A stretch of 64,000 bases of DNA from Isoetes taiwanensis (taxonomy: Eukaryota > Streptophyta > Lycopodiopsida > Isoetales > Isoetaceae). The stretch covers positions 25,343,189 to 25,407,188 of the forward strand of contig JAJEKV010000001.1 in the NCBI GenBank assembly GCA_021234155.1. The letters run 5' to 3'. How positions within the stretch are numbered: the stretch's first letter is position 1; each line of letters opens with the position of its first letter. Both the position numbers and the translations under genes were made by a program. Positions 36,077-46,075 of the stretch are shown here, one piece after another. The notes under the pieces were generated by a model. It was not told the DNA's origin. It did no database searches and saw nothing but the letters and a program-made list of their open reading frames with translations.

Positions 36077-36427
36077 ATGGTTCTGCGCAGTCAAGAAACG
36101 ATGTGGTTGGTTCATTTATATGAAGATCTCGGTATAAAAAACACACCTGCTTATCTTTACTGTGATAATGAGGGAGCCATTTGCCATGCTAAGGATTACA
36201 AGTGGCATCACCTTACTAAACACTTGGATATTAAAGTCTGCTTTTTTCGAGAATTTCTTGACATTGGTTCCATTTCTCTTTTTCATTGCTCTTCTCAAGA
36301 TCAAGCAGCAAATGGTTTTACCAAACCTCTTGTAGGCAGACGCTTGGTCGATATGAAGCAACTTCTACATGTATTTCCTTTTAGTATCTACAATTCCAGC
36401 AATGCTAGTCATCAGGATGGGTGTTAG
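36077..36427 (+). pseudogene. Copia RNase H (C-terminal part)
   Basis: Open from 36077 to a stop at 36425-36427, reading LYEDLGIKNTPAYLYCDNEG, HHLTKHLDIKVCFFREFLDI and QAANGFTKPLVGRR, the typical C-terminal half of Copia RNase H (DNxGA, HTRTKH-like, D.FTK). The N-terminal half with the first acidic residues is missing because of the internal deletion. It ends a few bases before the 3' LTR. Confidence 0.85.
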
Positions 36428-36608
36428 ACCCATGCTGACCTGTCGGTGATGACGTCACACTGCTGATCTGTCAATGCACGCCTGTTGCTGACGTGGCACT
36501 CATATAAGCCACAGTCAAGCAGTTACATAGTAGATGTTTTCCTAGTTTTCTAGACGTCTATCTTTGTATTCGCTGTCTTTTAACCACGTATACATTCATA
36601 AGCTTTCA
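36422..36608 (+). repeat. Copia 3' LTR
   Basis: 187 bp, matching the 5' LTR apart from five substitutions, all transitions, a 2-bp deletion (CT) and a 1-bp insertion (C). It keeps TGACGTCA (36450-36457) and TGACGTGGC (36489-36497). Confidence 0.92.
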
Positions 36609-36613
36609 CATAA

Positions 36614-37357
36614 CAACAATAGGAGTTTCTATAACCAGCGGATTAGAGTGAGAATTCCCTGGCAATCCATTGAGAAGCTGCAAAAGGAAGACTCCAGCCA
36701 AACAAGCAGCACTCAAATGGTACAAATTGTACAACTTGCAAAAAACTCAGCCGGTAAGCTTTCTAATGTACCAAGTCCATAGTATCCAATACCTGAGGCA
36801 AGATAAACAGGAGAAGCCAGAAGCTGTCTGTCCAGGCAGTTTTTACATATGACAACCACCGACGTCCTCCTAAAGTTATCAGGGAATTACCGTTTGAACG
36901 AACTTCAAATCTCATATGGAAAGGAGATTTTGTGATGAGCATGATATATGTTCCGTTACATTTATATTACACACATGCTCTGAGTGGGTTTTCTGCCGAG
37001 CAACTTCATGTTCCATGTCTCTTTTTATCAGAGCACCTCTTTGGCAACATTTTGAACCGGTTTTTGCTTTCGTATATATATTTGACTCAGATAGAAACAA
37101 GTGGCAATGCAACTGCCAACCAGTTAAATGCTTTATAAATCCCCACAAACATGTCATGTAGTATTTAGATGTCAAAGATATTACAACAATATTCAAGTTG
37201 CTGCACTATTTACACTTCAGAAAACAAAAATGCATTAGCATACAAATGCTTATATTTGTTATGTGTGTATAGGATGTTAGATCTTGTACAACTGGCATTT
37301 GCCAGAAAAATCATGTTAGATCATGTACAGTGGATCTTGCCTAGTTAGCAATCAATC
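36614..37357. other. Spacer downstream of the Copia element
   Basis: Short frames only. It includes the probable 3' UTR of the SEC14-like gene transcribed leftward from 37358. No protein match. Confidence 0.4.
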
Positions 37358-39761
37358 CTAGCAAGTCTTGCTCAAGTCTAAGGCTCCATGAATGACTGAT
37401 AAAATTCCTCCGAGGGGAGGCTTCAACATGGCTCTGTAGGAAGCCTCACTGTAAGGGGCCTTGCAGAATTTTATATATGATCGAAAATCCCCATCTCTTT
37501 CTTTAGCTTTAACCCGTTCATCTTTCCTAAACAAGTATGTTACACGGCCTAAGCCATCACGTGATGATTGCTTAAAACTGCTACTATTACCAAAAGCTGG
37601 TATTTTGCCATGATCTGCCCTAAAGCTTCTGCAATCCATATTTTTGTCCTCCAAATGACTTGCAGGAGAGGAAAATGAAAGTGATCGATGATGATCAGGA
37701 GCAACGACAGCTCCACTACTTTGATCTAAACTTCTTTTTAAAAAACTGTGTCCCCCAGGGGAGCTTAGAGGAGTTAAGAAACTGATGTTACTAAGAACAT
37801 TCGATCTTTCCTCTTGCCCAAAAGCAGGAGGGTAGGAGGCATATCTTAATGACTCAAAGTCATACCTAGGCAAGGGTTGGACATAATCTTTGAAAGAAGA
37901 GAAGCTCATTTTTTCCTTTATAGCATGATCTACAAAAGGACCCATGCCCTGCATTCAATCAAACAAACCAGCACACATATTTTAGTTATTGCAGAAACAT
38001 GGGAATAAAATAAGTAGCACTCACCTTCCAGAGATAATAGAACATTGATGGAGCATCCACGAAAAATGATTTGGCCAATCTTTCAGGATAATGATCAGAA
38101 ATAATCTTCAACATAGTGAATACAACACTCAGGGGAGAAGAAGCCATCTTAGAAGAACCTAACAAAATATCAGTCGTTAAAGTAGTTCCACTATAAAACA
38201 GGATATCAGATATATACCAGTGAAGTCAAAAATAAGGACCCATTGGTGGACACCTTCTGGCATCACAGATACAGCTACTTCAAAAGTAAAAATCATAAAC
38301 CTTATGTACCTGTATTTGTGACTATATCAATTGCGGTAGACATACATGTGAGACAATCCAAAGACTGAACAACTGCTAAGACCTATCAGATATTCAATTA
38401 TGCAAATGAGAAAGTCCCCACCGTTTCTGTGATCTAGGTGGGAGAAAATCAGGCTTCATACGAACTACCTGAAAACAAAGAAGTATCCAACAGTTATTCC
38501 TTTTTTCTCTTCAGGTATACTTATTATACTCAAGACCAAGTATTTTCTATTCAGTCAGATCAAAGCAGAAAATTATTTGAATATCCATAAAAATATCAAG
38601 GTTTTAATGATGCCCAAGAAGCATTATTATCCAGTTTGTGAAGACTTATCCACTTTGCAAGGATACTGACTAGCAAATAGGGAGAAGAGGATTAGGCTCT
38701 GCCAAAGAGGAAAACATAGATACTTGATTTTTGGATTCATCTAGTAAGTTAAAATAGTACACAATCCCTACTAAGAAACTCATCGCTTACCACTATTGGC
38801 CTACCCGAGTCATCATGTCCAGCCACAAATGTTGCACCGGTTGCAATCTCAGCAGAGAACTCATCTGCTGTCAAGAATCCTATAAACAAAAGATTGGGTG
38901 ATTAGCATTCAAAGATTACACACAATAAACAAAAGAAATCAGAGGAATCTACAATGCTTGTGCCTTTCTACTTAGTGTTGACTACATTACCATTATACCT
39001 CCACGATAATGGGTTTCACTCTAAGCATAATATGCAATTTAATAATATGCATGATTGCAGTCCTTTCTCGCTGGTAAGCTGTGCTTTGTTGTATTCAAAG
39101 CAGAGCCTTCTATTTTAATTGCCAGTTTTCAAAGCTCTAAGATCGGCTATCCAATTTGCAGAAATGATAGTTTTAAAACACAAACTTTATGAGTTACAAA
39201 TTGGCATTTGTTTAGAGCATGATGTAATGTTTCGTTGTATCCAATTCAAATAGAATGCAGGGCATATGACATAAAGGTCTATGATTGGCTACTCAATTCG
39301 TAGAGATGAGGTTTGGAAATATACTGTACAAGTTTTGAAAATGGCATTTGTTTAGGGCATCAGAATGTAGGTTATATGCGCCTACATGTAAAGACTTACA
39401 TAGCACAGGTACATATTGCTTCAAAAACAAGCTAGAATCTTACGGACATGGTGTCTCTCCATGCTAAGAATCCTTTCACAGGTACTTGGCAGCCCTCTTG
39501 ACATTATCTCCCCAGGCTCTCAGATAATGTTCAACACAACCAACATCGCAATACTTCTCCTACACATTACACAGAACATCTGCATTTAAAAAAAATAAAG
39601 AGAAGGGTGCAGATCATGCCTTATATCTAGGCAACTTAGATAAACCATGTTACCTGATCCTTTGTAAGAGCGCAATCTTTCTGGATCAATCTCAAAACTT
39701 CCCGTACTTTTGTACTGATACTACAATGCACCAGTTCAGATGCTATAGACTTCTTTGCCAT
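37358..39761 (-). CDS. SEC14-like (CRAL-TRIO) lipid-transfer family protein, seven exons
   Basis: Exons: 39654-39761, 39444-39559, 38791-38879, 38422-38468, 38219-38309, 38025-38158, 37358-37948; introns are GT-AG. The start is Met at 39759-39761. The CRAL-TRIO-N helix region reads VREVLRLIQKDCALTKDQ, then EHYLRAWGDNVKRAAKYL; the lipid-binding lobe reads ATFVAGHDDSGRPIV, PEGVHQWVLIFDFTG, SDHYPERLAKSFFVDAPSMF and YYLWKGMGPFVD. This order and the HYPERL-x-PxxF block identify the Sec14 fold; it fits the plant group of short SEC14-like phosphoglyceride transfer proteins and would move phosphoinositides or related lipids between membranes. After the domain comes a Ser-rich tail of about 150 residues, longer than usual for this group. 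Exon 2 has a TGA (39476-39478) and a missing base near 39466; exon 5 lacks a base at 38280. Confidence 0.85.
39120..39375. repeat. Imperfect tandem duplication in SEC14-like intron region
   Basis: Two related stretches share GGCATTTGTTTAG, a GATTGGCTACTC/GATCGGCTATCC block and a run of TTTGAAA-like sequence; period about 160 bp. It lies between exons 2 and 3 of the gene. Confidence 0.4.
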
Positions 39762-41100
39762 TCCAACATTGACGAGCAAATGCCAGTTTGATTGGAATAA
39801 GCCTTGATCTGTGTATGCTTTATCTCTGCCGCTTTTTGCCGTGACCATACAAGTTGTTTTTCATGTCATTAAATCCCTGCACATGACCCACCTCTGATCC
39901 CATAAAGCCATTCTTCAGTTATTGCAATCCCCTGCTTCTCTTTTGTGCAGGGACAAGTGGTGGATCTGAACTGTAGATACTTTTAAAAGCTGGACCAAAC
40001 CTTTAAAAAAAGATGCCACGAATGAGGTACAAGAAAAATGAGGGCTTTAAGAAATGGATCAAATACTGAGTTTTCTCTCAAGAATGAGTCAGAGGAATTG
40101 GGTATGAGGACAAAATGTAACGCTCCAATTATTCTACGCATCGAACTCTGTGAAAAAGATCCTGTAATTGAGCTAAAATCAAGATTAAGCATAAGAACCC
40201 ATGGGGTTTTCTGACGATCATACAAACTGATTTTTTCCTCAACTTTTGACGATCATGCAAATTGGACTTTCGGACCTGTACAGCCGAAATTCTTGAGCAA
40301 AAAGAAAAGGCTGCTTTTGAAGAATCTGCAGCAGAAATCAAGCTGGCATCATTTTCGATCGGAAGAACAGAGGATCAAAGCTACGACGCACAAAAGGGAA
40401 CCCAGAAAGCGATGCTGGTGAAAAAAAGCTGAAAATGTTGGTAGGAAAGGTCTGGGCACCGGATTTGTGGAGAATAGAAGCAGATTTAGGGGCGTAACAG
40501 AGGGTGGATTTTTAAAAATGGATCTCCCGCCGACGCCAAAATCGTGAATCGTGTGTCGTGTTAATGATGAACTCGACGACTGCATCTATGGCAAGAACAC
40601 TCCTCCGCCTTCAAGCGTGACATCAACGGCCATAAATTTCCCAGCTTTTCATGCGTGCATCGCACGCTCCTGATTCAATTTAATATTTAATATTCACTCG
40701 AGTATTTTTTAAACCGCCCAAAAACCAACATCGCCTCATTTTCCAAGCAATTCATGTGATTCTTAGTTTTGAAAAATTTTTTTGTCTTTTCATTGAGGAT
40801 TTCAATGGCTTTAAGTGTCCATGCATCAGGCCATCTTCCAAAAGGATTTGAATGGCAAAGCTACTGCCAAATCCTAACTTACAAGAAGGGAATGATTTAA
40901 TCGAATGGAAGCTTGCTTTCCCAATTCTATTTCCATTTTCTAGTCGCATGTTGTTACAAGTATCTAACTTTAACGACCTTTAGCGGCTAGGGAACAGGGC
41001 TCGAAAAATAGCAATGTGTGTAACCAGTAAAATCCCTCATGGTATTTGAGGCTGCCGGGAAAAAATATACATTAGTGCATTTTTTAGTGTATTATGCCGG
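39762..41100 (-). other. Probable 5' UTR and promoter side of the SEC14-like gene
   Basis: No further coding exon was recognised upstream of the start. The short minus-strand frames at 40129-40341 and 40349-40585 may be untranslated leader. No TATA box was assigned. Confidence 0.3.
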
Positions 41101-43185
41101 AAATTTTTTATTTTCTTGCCAGAAAATTGTCAGGATGACAAGAATTTAACACAAGTGAGCGGGTTTTTAGGGGAGGAACTCCTCTATTTTCGAAATGCTA
41201 GGGAAGGGAGAGTGTGTGCGACATCCATATTTATTCACTGTTTTGAGTTTTATTCTAGTGCTTTGGTTAGAGATACTTTTTTTTTAATGATAAAGAATTC
41301 CTTTAATATTGAGTAAAAGTTACGTGTGATTTATCTGCGTTTCTATATGGACTAGCACCATAGCCAAGAAAGAAATGAACAAACAGAATTTTCATGTCCT
41401 CTTGGGGTAATATAAGATAATACCCTTGTTACATTTGCCCCCCCCCCCGAGGTTTCAGCCCTTTGCATGTATCCGTCCCATAATCCCCTTTCCCGTGGAT
41501 ATAAAAAACCCATCTATCTATCAATCATAAAATTACTTTTAATTGAAAACAACTTTTTCACTGAAACTACGCATTTGCTTGAAAATATATTGGTTTTTTT
41601 TTTTTTTTTTTTTTTTTGGCAATCCTCTATTTTCTTGAAAATTCCTCTCTTATGTGGTAATTCCCTTTTTGAACCAATCCCCTTTTCTTGAAAATACCCA
41701 GTCTATTTGCAAATTCTTTTTTGACCCAATCCATTTCTTGAAAATACCCCGATGTGCATTTGCAATCCCCTGTTTCTACTTATTTTTTTCCATTAGGATA
41801 TACTCATTTTCTTTAAGAATCCCCTCTACTAATCTTTCCCCATTGGATATACCCTTTTTCTTTTTATTAATCTTCCAACTTATCTATTAGTTTCCCCATT
41901 AGGATATACCCTTTTCTTCAAAAATCCCTTGTTTCTACTAATCTTCCCCCTTTGGATATACCCTTGTGTTCAAAAATTCTCCAACAACCCATTGCTCTCG
42001 AGTCCACTGGTTCCTCAATGGGGTTTTTTGGGGGGACTTGAGCACTTTCTTTGTTGTATTAATTGAGGGGTCTCCTTACAGTAGTTATAGCCATCCTATC
42101 ATTCTATCATGTTCGTTCCTATCAGCCGCTTTTGTGCCCCTCCTTCGTTGGTCTGTCCATATTTCATATTTCGGCATCTTCTTGGTTCTTCTTGCCATCC
42201 TTTATGCCTCCATTAGATGGTTTTATTGCCTTTTCTACTGGTGTACCAAAGTGCCTTCTAAATGCTTATCATGGGCCGTTGTTAACTTGCTTTCAGAAAT
42301 GCTGAACGATGAAAATACCTAGTATCATGCCTATTTTACGCCAAGATGTATATAAATTGTTGATAGAAACCCTACTATTTACTTTATATATATGGCCGAT
42401 GTTATATACTGTATCTTGTAGCTGATGTTATATAACATATCCTGCAGTTTTATGCTGCAAGCACTTACGGTGATAGATGGATTTAGCCCATGTTTGGCCA
42501 GTTTGTGTTTCCTAGATCTTTTTCTTGAGCACAACTTACAGATGTGAAATTCAACGACAGATGTCGAGATTGCGAGCTTGCTTTTGCATTGTATTTATTG
42601 GATTTCGTCCTCTTTTTGTGTCCATTTTAGCCGATTGTGAACAAATTATTCTGGTATATGTATGTTGGTTTTTTGGCATTTGGCATCTAGATTCTTCTGC
42701 TTATCCCACCCCCATTGCGAGGCCCCAGTCATGCCATCGCCTCCACATGGCCAGTCCTTTCCTCCAAAAATATCTCGATCCCAAACCTACAAAAAATAAC
42801 CCTAAAAACCCAAAACTATGCAAACCTCAAACTGTATTTGCTGACATCATCAATATACAATTTTGGTGTACTTATATATGCAATAATCATAAACAATCAT
42901 ATGTAACACCTGCCCTTTTCTTCAATTGCAAGAGATAACCGAGGTGTACAACTTTTCTAGGATTCATTTCAATGTAGTTTTAACTCAAGAGCATGTGACA
43001 AATACAAATTGGACATGGTGGTCACTCATATTCGGTTGTTTGCCCGTCCACAAGTAGGCACTTTTTTCTTACCAGTGGAGCCAGACAAAAAAAATATTTT
43101 GTCTCAAAACCGTACCAAATATTGCATTGGAACGAGATTACGCGCTTTTCCTCTCAGTGGAATGTAGTTTGGAGGATGAACAAGT
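41101..43185. other. Low-complexity spacer (T-rich), no gene seen
   Basis: Contains a C10 run (41442-41451), a T28 tract (41590-41619) and repeats of the type CCCCATTAGGATATACCC (41800-41960). Part of it (42115-42285) is repeated at 52985-53150. No coding content was recognised. Confidence 0.5.
42115..42285 (+). repeat. Dispersed repeat of about 170 bp, copy 1
   Basis: It shares CTGTCCATATTTCATATT, TTGGTTCTTCTTGCCATCCT and CCTCCATTAGATGGTTTT with 52985-53150. Similarity is about 80 percent by eye and the orientation is the same. Element class unknown. Confidence 0.55.
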
Positions 43186-43440
43186 TCCACATATTTGATA
43201 ATGGGTCTGGAGGGGTCATCTGCCCCCGAAAGTTTCCACATTGCTTTGGCAAATTCTCACCCGAGTGGTTAGGGTCAGCATATTAGTGAGTAAATTTAAG
43301 CATGAAGTTCTTTCCAACTGTTATATGTGCAGGACGCAGGAGGAAACAATCGAGCATTGTTTTATTCCAAGTGCAGAAGGTCTTCATGTGTGGCATAAGT
43401 TAAATCAGGTGTCTAAAACATCTTTTTCATATAATAAAAT
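43185..43440 (+). mobile_element. LINE 3' remnant with zinc-binding RT domain (zf-RVT)
   Basis: The plus strand reads LLWQILTRVVRVSILVSKFK then CYMCRTQEETIEHCFI, the zf-RVT pattern (aromatic W, then CxxC...E..EHC.F) found at the C-terminus of plant LINE polyproteins. Upstream, WNVVWRMNKFHIF in another frame belongs to the same domain. Only this end survives. Confidence 0.55.
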
Positions 43441-43700
43441 AGAATAGAATAGATTTTTTAACGTCCACGAAGATCAAGAGGCCATGGGACCATACAATGG
43501 CCTAGTACAACCATTACTACTAGGATTAAAAAACCCCTGCCTCGAAAGGTTTTCAAGGGCAAAACCCTTGCAGTAATGATGATACTAGATAAGCAAGAAG
43601 AAAATATATGTAGACGATGATGACTCTGAGGGGCTCGATGAATTGAAGGCGGCTCATCAAGAACCTCAAGTATGTATAATGTTAAGTCATGCACAGATGG
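43441..43700 (-). mobile_element. LINE 3' end, inverted, with (TATTC)n tail
   Basis: Read on the minus strand, the sequence ends CGTGGACGTTAAAAAATC followed by TATTCTATTCTATT (43437-43460 on the plus strand). The same signature ends the LINE at 52586-52620 and occurs at 59208-59253. It abuts the zf-RVT remnant head to head. Confidence 0.5.
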
Positions 43701-44163
43701 GGCTTTGAGAAGTTGTGGAAGCGTGGAATGGAATGCTAAAGTGGTTAATAAGGAAGATACGATGCAAATTTGTTTTTCCCGATGACTACAACCACTCCTC
43801 TAGTTTATTGCCATCATTTAAATGGTAAATTGCAACAATATCTAATAGCTTTTAAAGAGGAGGACTATTGTTTCAGCTCCATGAGACATTTCTTTCTAGG
43901 GTGTAAAAGTTGGATTAAATTACTAAGTGGTTATCCCAACATAAACGTCCATCTTATGTAGGTGTATGATATCATTTGGTGTACTTTATGTAATTTTTAT
44001 TTCCTATATAATAAATTTGATTCTTCAACATCAAAAAAAATTCAACTGTTGCTCTACCCCCTTTTGATTTGTTGTCGTGACCCTAGAAACTTCTTTTATA
44101 GTATTTGATATCTACGGCTTTGTCATGTATGTTTTCTAGTTCAAGCTTCAACAACTTTCCATG

Positions 44164-44640
44164 AACGGTTTGTAGCATGTGCAATGGTGTGGTTGGAATT
44201 TCTCTCAGGTGCAGTTCTTATTGCAAAACTTGGAGCTTTCTGGGCTGGGCAATTTTTTTCCTGCATGCACAAGTTGGTATGGCACTAAATGATTAGCCTT
44301 TTGCCATGAGATTTTGTAAGATGGAAATTACATAGGGAAGATTTTCGAGCAGCTCTCCATGCCTTTAAATGTGTTATTTTCCATTTGCGTTACTTGTATT
44401 CCATATTGTTTTGTTTATCAAAGGCTCCAGAGCATTGTGCATAGCATTTTAGTAAGTAAGAATGTAGATTTTGGGCATGAATATAGACCACTATGGCTTT
44501 TTCTTTTTATTTCCTTTGCATAGTTGCCTCCATGTGCTTCTTCTCTAGATTCAATAATGCATGCTTCTTCTCTAGATTCAATAATGCAAGATTTGAATTG
44601 ATGTGTTGTTAGTTTGGTATTAACCATGGTGTGTTACAAT
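44164..44640 (+). repeat. Direct repeat of about 470 bp, copy 1
   Basis: Matches 45313-45725 (GTGTGGTTGGAAT, GGAGCTTTCT.GGCTGGGCAA, CCATATTGTTTTGTTTATCA). Copy 1 has an internal 28-bp tandem duplication (44530-44587, TGCTTCTTCTCTAGATTCAA). Confidence 0.6.
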
Positions 44641-45312
44641 CTCTCCCACTAGAACTAATCGTGTATCCCATGGATCTGTTACCATCTCTCTCACTAGAAG
44701 TATGCTCGTCCTTGAGCATCACAAGACCATAGACCACACCATCCCATGGCCTCCAAGACTAAGTGAAGACCATATTGTCAAACATGATCCAAGTCATACA
44801 TGCTCCCATGGAAACTCGAACTCGAGCCCTGCTCTGATATCAAATGTAAAGTTCCTTAACCACTCCGACCTAACCAACTGGCCAAAACATCTTATGAGAA
44901 ATCCATCCCATCCTCTTTATGGTGGTATCACGAAGTGCCACACCAAGATCCACTCGAGTGGTCTCCCATGGGTATGTAGGTTGACTGATGGTCAAGGCCT
45001 TTGGATGACAACAAACAAAATCTTGGCATTGGCTGGCAACATTGGCTTCGGTAGTCCACGTGCATCTGCCCCTATATGCACACTTTGCATGATTTACTGA
45101 AATAGGTTGTACATAATTGTAGCCTCTCGGAGACATGATCACATGGAATTACCCTATAAAACCACTTTGGATTGTATCTCCATGGTATGGTCCGACTTTG
45201 GCAGTAATGAGACAAGTCCCTTCCCCGCCAGAGGATCGTGGTGACACACGTTCGCACCCCACTTAACCTCTTGAACAATTAGTCAAGATGTCACTTCAAC
45301 CTAAGGGGTATC
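44641..45312. other. Segment between direct repeats, with tRNA-Met-like primer motifs
   Basis: It contains GCTCTGATATCA (44831-44842; reverse complement close to the plant iMet PBS) and GGTATCAGAG (45307-45316) right before the second repeat. Together with the flanking direct repeats this suggests a worn retroelement such as a small LTR element, but the motif orientations do not fit a simple LTR-PBS layout. The long plus-strand frame (44702-45100) has no recognised match. Confidence 0.3.
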
Positions 45313-45725
45313 AGAGTTGTACCTGTGGGTGTGGTTGGAATCTATCTCATGTGTAATTCTTATTGCAAAACCTGGAGCTTTCTAGGCTGGGCAACTTTTT
45401 CTTTGCATGCACATGTTGGTATGACACTCAATGATTGGCCTTTGCTATGAGATTTTGTAAGATGAAGATTCTTGTTACATAGGAAAGATTTTCGAGGTAT
45501 ATAACTCTACTAGTATTTTCCATTTGTATTACTTGCATTCCATATTGTTTTGTTTATCAAGGGCTCCAGAACATTGTGTGTAAATGCAAATTTTGGGCAT
45601 GGATGTAGACCATTGTAGCTTTCTCTTTTTATTTACCATGCATAGTTGCCTCCATGCGCTTCTCCTCTAGATTCAGTAGTGCAAGTTCTGAATGGATAAG
45701 TGTATTAGTTTGGTATTAACCATGG
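45313..45725 (+). repeat. Direct repeat of about 470 bp, copy 2
   Basis: Second copy of 44164-44640, about 80-85 percent similar by eye, same orientation, lacking the 28-bp internal duplication. Confidence 0.6.
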
Positions 45726-45989
45726 TGTTGATGGCTATGGCAGAGTCCTGTGAACCCTAATAGTTATTGCACAATAACGTGATCCTCCCAAAACCTATAT
45801 GATGTACCTATACCAATTTGTGCGAATTTCGGGCCTACATATTGTACGATCAGCCTGTGCTGAAAATAAGAATTTAGTTCTTATCTTAAGGATGTTTGGA
45901 AGGAACGTGCTGATATAATAGAGTTATTTGTTATTATGGAAGTCCGTGAGGCTACTGGTGCCTTTGTTTAAGCGCCTTATGGATTTTAT

Positions 45990-46075
45990 ATCTTTTGTAA
46001 TTTGCTTCGCCATATGGACCTGAGGGTCTTTAATGGCGTGATCAATATAAATTAAATTAAATTAAATTAAATTAT
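45990..46075 (+). mobile_element. Probable LINE 3' end with (AAATT)n tail
   Basis: CATATGGACCTGAGGGTC then TTTAATGGCGTGATCAATAT is followed by AAATT repeats (46043-46073). The short conserved block before a 5-mer microsatellite resembles the other LINE ends here. No coding part remains. Confidence 0.35.

Larger units (their letters stand above)
32304..36608 (+). mobile_element. Copia LTR retrotransposon (complete ends, defective inside)
   Basis: It is bounded by two direct LTRs (32304-32491 and 36422-36608) that start TG and end CA, flanked on both sides by the 5-bp target duplication CATAA (32299-32303 and 36609-36613). The PBS TGGTATCAGAGC follows the 5' LTR at once and fits plant initiator-Met tRNA; a purine-rich AGGATGGG precedes the 3' LTR. 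Internal order is gag, protease, integrase, RT, RNase H, the Copia order. In-frame stops, frameshifts and loss of the RT core make it non-autonomous. LTRs differ by about five transitions and two small indels, so the insertion is fairly young. Confidence 0.92.
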
